Shown here: piece after piece, positions 7,024 through 10,259 of the stretch | How positions within the stretch are numbered: position 1 is the first letter of the stretch | Layout of the letters: each line of letters starts with the position of its first letter | Assembly: GCA_027046415.1 (NCBI GenBank) | Contig: JALTYW010000195.1 | Location: 1 to 10,259 of the forward strand | Direction: 5' to 3' | DNA: 10,259 nt | DNA from: Sulfurovum sp. | GTDB taxonomy: Bacteria > Campylobacterota > Campylobacteria > Campylobacterales > Sulfurovaceae | Program-made: the position numbers and the translations under genes | The notes under the pieces: model-generated | What the model saw: the letters and a program-made list of their open reading frames with translations, nothing else | What the model was told of the DNA's origin: nothing | The model's database searches: none

Positions 7024-7785
7024 TTATTTGGTAAAGACGAACGCACTTTTGTTGATGCGGTCTTTGATACGTACAATTGCTCTGTCCGCTTCGGCCCTGC
7101 TTTTATATGGACCAATGAGTACTTTCTTCATCCCGTTTGAGGTGTAGATGCTGTAACGATACCCGTTTTTCTTGATAGCTGCAACGAGTCTGGAACTGTT
7201 TACCGGTGTTTTACTGAATGACCCAACCTGAATATAGTAGGCGGTGACACTTGGTTTTGCTTTTTTTGTTTTTTGCGTACCTGTTTTGTGCTCTGTAGTT
7301 TTAGGCGCTACAGGTTTTGGAGGAAGAGTATGTTTTTTTGTCTCGGTAGTGACGGCTGCTGTTTTTGCTTTCTGCACGGGCGGCTGATTGGGTGCAGCAA
7401 TAGTGGCTTTGTCTTTTTCTTCATCGATGATAATGGTTTCATCTGCTGCAGGAGTATGTGGTTTTTGGGACTTCTGTTCTACCTTTGGCATACTCTCTTG
7501 GGGGGCTTCTATCTCATCTTTGATCATTTCGGAAAGTGCCGAGTCTTGTTCATCTTCTGTTTCAGATGCATTTTGGAGTGTCAGTTCCGGGCTGATGATC
7601 TCTGTATTGCTGTCCGCAAGTTCGGGATTTTGCATATCAGGCTCTTTGAGTATGATTTTTGTGAGTATGATCGCAACGATAAGAACGACGATCAGTAGAG
7701 CGATAATGGTCAAAAACCCTTTTGCTTTACTCTGTTTTGGTGTATCTGTATCGATAATAAGGTCATCTAGGTTGTGATCGTTCAT
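7024..7785 (-). CDS. Membrane-anchored SPOR-domain protein
   Basis: This 253-residue bitopic inner-membrane protein has a short acidic cytoplasmic tail (1-20), one transmembrane helix (about 24-47), a long low-complexity periplasmic linker rich in Pro, Lys, Glu and Thr (about 50-180), and a C-terminal SPOR domain (about 182-253, from YYIQVGSF to the FVFTK end). SPOR domains bind glycan strands stripped of peptide stems, usually at the division septum, so a role in division or wall remodelling is inferred; the FtsN-like layout supports this. It is the first gene of the operon with trpE, aroE and the octaheme cytochrome. GGAGAG (7796-7801, minus strand) is the probable ribosome binding site, 10 nt before the ATG. 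The linker is poorly conserved in such proteins, so only the ends would be expected to align. Confidence 0.9.
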   Translation of the reverse strand: MNDHNLDDLIIDTDTPKQSKAKGFLTIIALLIVVLIVAIILTKIILKEPDMQNPELADSNTEIISPELTLQNASETEDEQDSALSEMIKDEIEAPQESMPKVEQKSQKPHTPAADETIIIDEEKDKATIAAPNQPPVQKAKTAAVTTETKKHTLPPKPVAPKTTEHKTGTQKTKKAKPSVTAYYIQVGSFSKTPVNSSRLVAAIKKNGYRYSIYTSNGMKKVLIGPYKSRAEADRAIVRIKDRINKSAFVFTK

Positions 7786-7816
7786 AATAAGGCAGCTCTC
7801 CGGATATTTTTGAAAT

Positions 7817-7822
7817 ATTATA
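7817..7822 (-). promoter_or_regulatory. -10 box for the SPOR-trpE-aroE-cytochrome operon
   Basis: On the minus strand a perfect TATAAT in the context GGGTATAATATT lies 31 nt upstream of the SPOR gene's ATG. A TATAAA is found a little further upstream (7845-7850). There is no recognisable -35 hexamer at the expected distance. This is the only promoter candidate I see ahead of the four genes, so trpE, aroE and the cytochrome would be transcribed from here. The rest of the 135-nt gap up to 7920 holds the terminator hairpin of the upstream cytochrome gene and an AT-rich spacer. Confidence 0.6.
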
Positions 7823-7875
7823 CCCTATGGAATGTATGGAAAAGTTTATAGGATTTTTTTCGTAGAAAGAGAAGG

Positions 7876-7901
7876 TGCATCCCGGCTTGAAACGGGATGC
7901 A
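7876..7901 (-). terminator. Terminator hairpin after the large cytochrome gene
   Basis: TGCATCCCG (7876-7884) and CGGGATGCA (7893-7901) form a perfect GC-rich 9-bp stem with an 8-nt loop, 20 nt past the stop codon at 7921. On the minus strand it is followed by a pyrimidine-rich run (CCTTCTCTTTCT) rather than a pure U-tract. It probably insulates the cytochrome unit from the SPOR operon promoter just downstream. Confidence 0.65.
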
Positions 7902-7920
7902 GGGGATCGACGGGGAAGGA

Positions 7921-10259
7921 TTACTTCCAGCCGTCTTTTACCACTTTTGCCGAAGCTTTGTACGGATATTTCGCTACAAGCTTTTTGACAGAGAGTTTCT
8001 GATCACCTTCTCTCATGAAGTGAGCGAGAGTGACAGATGCCCAGTAGTCATTGGCATATTTGGTACCTTCAAGCTGTACAGGTACACCATGTTTGTTGAC
8101 TGTGTGACATGCCGCACATGTAACTGGTCCTGCGTACTTGCCGTCTGGAGAGTACTGGAGTGCCTGCTCATGTGTTGTTACGTCAACTGTTCTCTCTTTA
8201 CCATCAAATCTGGTAGAGTAGAGACCGTGTGCCGACTCGTGACATGTCTGACATGCGATGCTTCCGTGCGCCTTGGAGTATCTAAAGAGTGAATACTTGT
8301 TAGGCTGGTCGATTGGGAAGTATTTCCCGCCTGTGTTCTGCTCAACAAATGGTGCAAGGTGACAATCTGCACAGTGAGGCTCAGAAGCTGCCAGCCACCA
8401 GTCGTTACCTGCAGAAGCTGCTTTGTATGGTACCGCTCCGCCTTTTGGATGGTTCCAAGGCTTGAGGTCAAGTTTACCTTTCTTCCCGACATTTTTAACC
8501 AGTGTCGCAGACTTATGCTCAGTATAGTACTTAAGAACTTCGTTGTTTCCGGTTGTTTTTGGATCAGCCAAAGATGCAAACTTCTTCATGCTTCCGCCTG
8601 CAACCACTTTAACGATCTCTTTGAGAGATTTGTTTCTAAGTGTTTTACCTGTCTGCTTGGAGTCATGTTTGATGTCGTCATATCTGTACATTGCCTGCGC
8701 TACTTTGGTGTGACAGTTGGTACAGTAGAGACCTCTCAGCTCTTTTGTTTTCTTGCCATGCTCATCTCGCATAGAGACATTTTCAAGCTGCCATTTACCA
8801 TAAGCATTCAGGAAGAATGGTGGTTTTGCATTTGGGTTGGAGTGTGCATCACGTCTGACATAACATCCACCACCTGATTTTCTGATATCTCCTTTGGAGA
8901 ATCTACCTTCACCGTATCTGTCTGTTACACGGAACGGGTTGGTGTCATCATTCATGTTAGGATTCTGGAAGTGTGTTGGGTGACAAGACTGACAAGACTG
9001 TGTTCTTCCCGCACCGTCAGGCATAGGTACCATACCAAGGTGGAATCCGTGAATCGCTTCAGTAAGTGGTTTTGCCTTAACCGCTTTGTACCCTGTAGCA
9101 ACCGGTCTTGGCTCCTGAAGGTTACCTGATACGTTGTCACCATGACAGTCTGCACAGTTGACTTCTCCGACTTTTCCAAGACGGTTGCCTGGGGCATCAT
9201 GTCTATAGTCGCTCAGGAATTTGGTGCCATGGTGTGCATCGTGCAGTGCAAGGATGTTGATGGAAGCTTCGGAGAGTCTTGCCATATATTCACTCTCATC
9301 CGGATAGCTTTTCCAGTATGCATATTCCTGATCAGACTGTTTCAGACCCTCATCTCTTGCCATTTGTGCTGCTTTACCGTTTCTGGAGTGACAAGCGTAA
9401 CAGTTTGGAATGTCGACTGGGTTGGTGCCGAAGTATCTGTATGGTTTTCCGTTTTTGTCTGTGATTGCATCTCCAGCATTGTTATGCAGCTCAACCTGAG
9501 AGTACTGGAATGGCTGGAAGTCTTTTTGTGTGACCGATCTGATCGTACCTTTTCTGGTGGAGTCATTGAATGCTGTCAGTGGAAGACCCAGCGCATCCCA
9601 GATGTGTGATGCTGTCAGAACAAGTTTAACGTTCTTGACAGGTGGTACAAGTGTGTCTGTCATAACGACGTTCCCACCATCTTTACCTGCATACTCCAAA
9701 TATCCGCCTGACATAGGTTTGCCAGATGGCCCTGCATCGATCTTGACTTTGATTTGATGTCCGATGCGCAGTCTGTCTTTGTCTGTGGCTCCCTGAGGGA
9801 TTGTGCCTTCGAGATCTTTATAGATAAAGAGATGCCCCCAGACATAGTTGGCTACGTTGTCACCCGGGCTGTCGAAGTGTCCGTCCCCATCGACATCTTT
9901 TGGAACAGACCAGTACTTCATCTTGTTCCCTTCTGAATAAGAGTTGTCTCTTGTGTTGTAGTAGAGTTTGACTTTGTCTTCAGGAGAGAGCAGTTTTGGC
10001 ATTTTCCCGTCTTTACCGGACTGGATTGCCTGCGCCTGAATGGAGTTGTAAGGTGGGATCACACAACAGTAGCTCATCTCGAAACCGACACAGTGCATAC
10101 CGAGTTCGTAGTTGATGAAGATGTTGTAATCGTTCTTTGGCTGGTAAGCTTCCTTACCTTTGACTTTCACTTTTTCCAGATTATCCAAAGAAAACGGTGG
10201 TTTCTTGTCATAATCCGAAGACGCGAAAGCAACTGATGCGATCATTGATGCGGCAACAG
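7921..10259 (-). CDS. Large periplasmic heptaheme c-type cytochrome (5' end outside window)
   Basis: I do not recognise a named family. The reading frame stays open to the right edge of the window, and the codons before the ATG at 10245 read VAAS. That ATG is thus an internal Met within a signal peptide ending near AFA-SS, and the true start lies beyond 10259. Numbering from that Met (774 residues), the mature protein has a region of about 280 residues without CXXCH, then seven CXXCH heme sites starting at 282, 364, 418, 508, 625, 665 and 710. The N-terminal region carries Met50-His51-Cys52, Cys60-Cys61 followed by PPYNS, and a calcium-loop-like DVDGDGHFDSPGD (117-129). A lone Cys461 in GGGCYVRRDAH sits between hemes 3 and 4. 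Histidines outside heme motifs (LHDAHHG, HGFHLG) are plausible distal ligands. No CXXCK or long CXnCH motif is present. It is probably a soluble periplasmic oxidoreductase or electron carrier; the substrate is unknown. Confidence 0.88.
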   Translation of the reverse strand, partial: VAASMIASVAFASSDYDKKPPFSLDNLEKVKVKGKEAYQPKNDYNIFINYELGMHCVGFEMSYCCVIPPYNSIQAQAIQSGKDGKMPKLLSPEDKVKLYYNTRDNSYSEGNKMKYWSVPKDVDGDGHFDSPGDNVANYVWGHLFIYKDLEGTIPQGATDKDRLRIGHQIKVKIDAGPSGKPMSGGYLEYAGKDGGNVVMTDTLVPPVKNVKLVLTASHIWDALGLPLTAFNDSTRKGTIRSVTQKDFQPFQYSQVELHNNAGDAITDKNGKPYRYFGTNPVDIPNCYACHSRNGKAAQMARDEGLKQSDQEYAYWKSYPDESEYMARLSEASINILALHDAHHGTKFLSDYRHDAPGNRLGKVGEVNCADCHGDNVSGNLQEPRPVATGYKAVKAKPLTEAIHGFHLGMVPMPDGAGRTQSCQSCHPTHFQNPNMNDDTNPFRVTDRYGEGRFSKGDIRKSGGGCYVRRDAHSNPNAKPPFFLNAYGKWQLENVSMRDEHGKKTKELRGLYCTNCHTKVAQAMYRYDDIKHDSKQTGKTLRNKSLKEIVKVVAGGSMKKFASLADPKTTGNNEVLKYYTEHKSATLVKNVGKKGKLDLKPWNHPKGGAVPYKAASAGNDWWLAASEPHCADCHLAPFVEQNTGGKYFPIDQPNKYSLFRYSKAHGSIACQTCHESAHGLYSTRFDGKERTVDVTTHEQALQYSPDGKYAGPVTCAACHTVNKHGVPVQLEGTKYANDYWASVTLAHFMREGDQKLSVKKLVAKYPYKASAKVVKDGWK

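Noticed and set aside
7855..7861. T-run on the + strand next to the hairpin at 7876-7901 as the U-tract of a + strand terminator.
   Set aside because: The T-run precedes the hairpin on the + strand and reads as A on the minus strand, so it cannot serve as a U-tract in either direction.
8178..8579. Long open frames antisense or out of frame within the cytochrome, trpE and kinase genes.
   Set aside because: They overlap strongly supported genes entirely, have no recognisable domains and show compositions expected from frame-shifted reading of real genes.

Overview
The window looks like chromosomal DNA of a chemolithotrophic or respiratory Campylobacterota (Epsilonproteobacteria), most like Sulfurovum or Sulfurimonas. 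This is inferred from four things: a class II DAHP synthase, an ArsRS/CprRS-type two-component pair, two multiheme c-type cytochromes, and strong TATAAT -10 boxes without a clear -35. No sequence search was possible, so the genus is a guess. The DNA is densely coding. There are no tRNA or rRNA genes, no insertion sequence, no CRISPR array and no sign of recent transfer.

Layout. Positions 1-179 are an intergenic stretch holding a cluster of TTCAC/GTGAA half-sites and a promoter. A class II DAHP synthase gene (180-1529, + strand) follows and converges on the rest of the window, which is all on the minus strand; a perfect 9-bp hairpin (1547-1567) separates them. Read in the direction of transcription, the minus strand has three units. 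(i) At the right edge is a large heptaheme periplasmic cytochrome whose 5' end lies outside the window; it ends at 7921 and is followed by a hairpin. (ii) Then comes a tight four-gene operon: SPOR-domain protein (7785-7024), trpE (7012-5606), aroE (5603-4806) and an octaheme cytochrome (4809-3478). The gaps are 11 nt, 2 nt and a 4-nt ATGA overlap, and a TATAAT box lies just upstream. (iii) Last is an OmpR-type response regulator (3418-2759) whose stop overlaps the TTG start of its histidine kinase (2766-1570). It has its own TATAAT box in the 59-nt gap after the cytochrome.

How it fits together. Three enzymes of aromatic amino acid synthesis sit within 7 kb: DAHP synthase (entry to the shikimate pathway), shikimate dehydrogenase (fourth step) and anthranilate synthase component I (entry to the tryptophan branch). 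Mixed with them are envelope electron-transfer proteins carrying 15 canonical CXXCH heme sites in total, plus a signalling pair. The most unusual item is the large cytochrome. Its roughly 280-residue N-terminal part has no heme motif but carries a Met-His-Cys / Cys-Cys cluster and a calcium-loop-like DxDxDGxxDxxxD motif, and a lone cysteine sits between its third and fourth hemes. I do not recognise a named family for it. The embedding of an octaheme cytochrome in a trpE-aroE operon is the second point worth attention.
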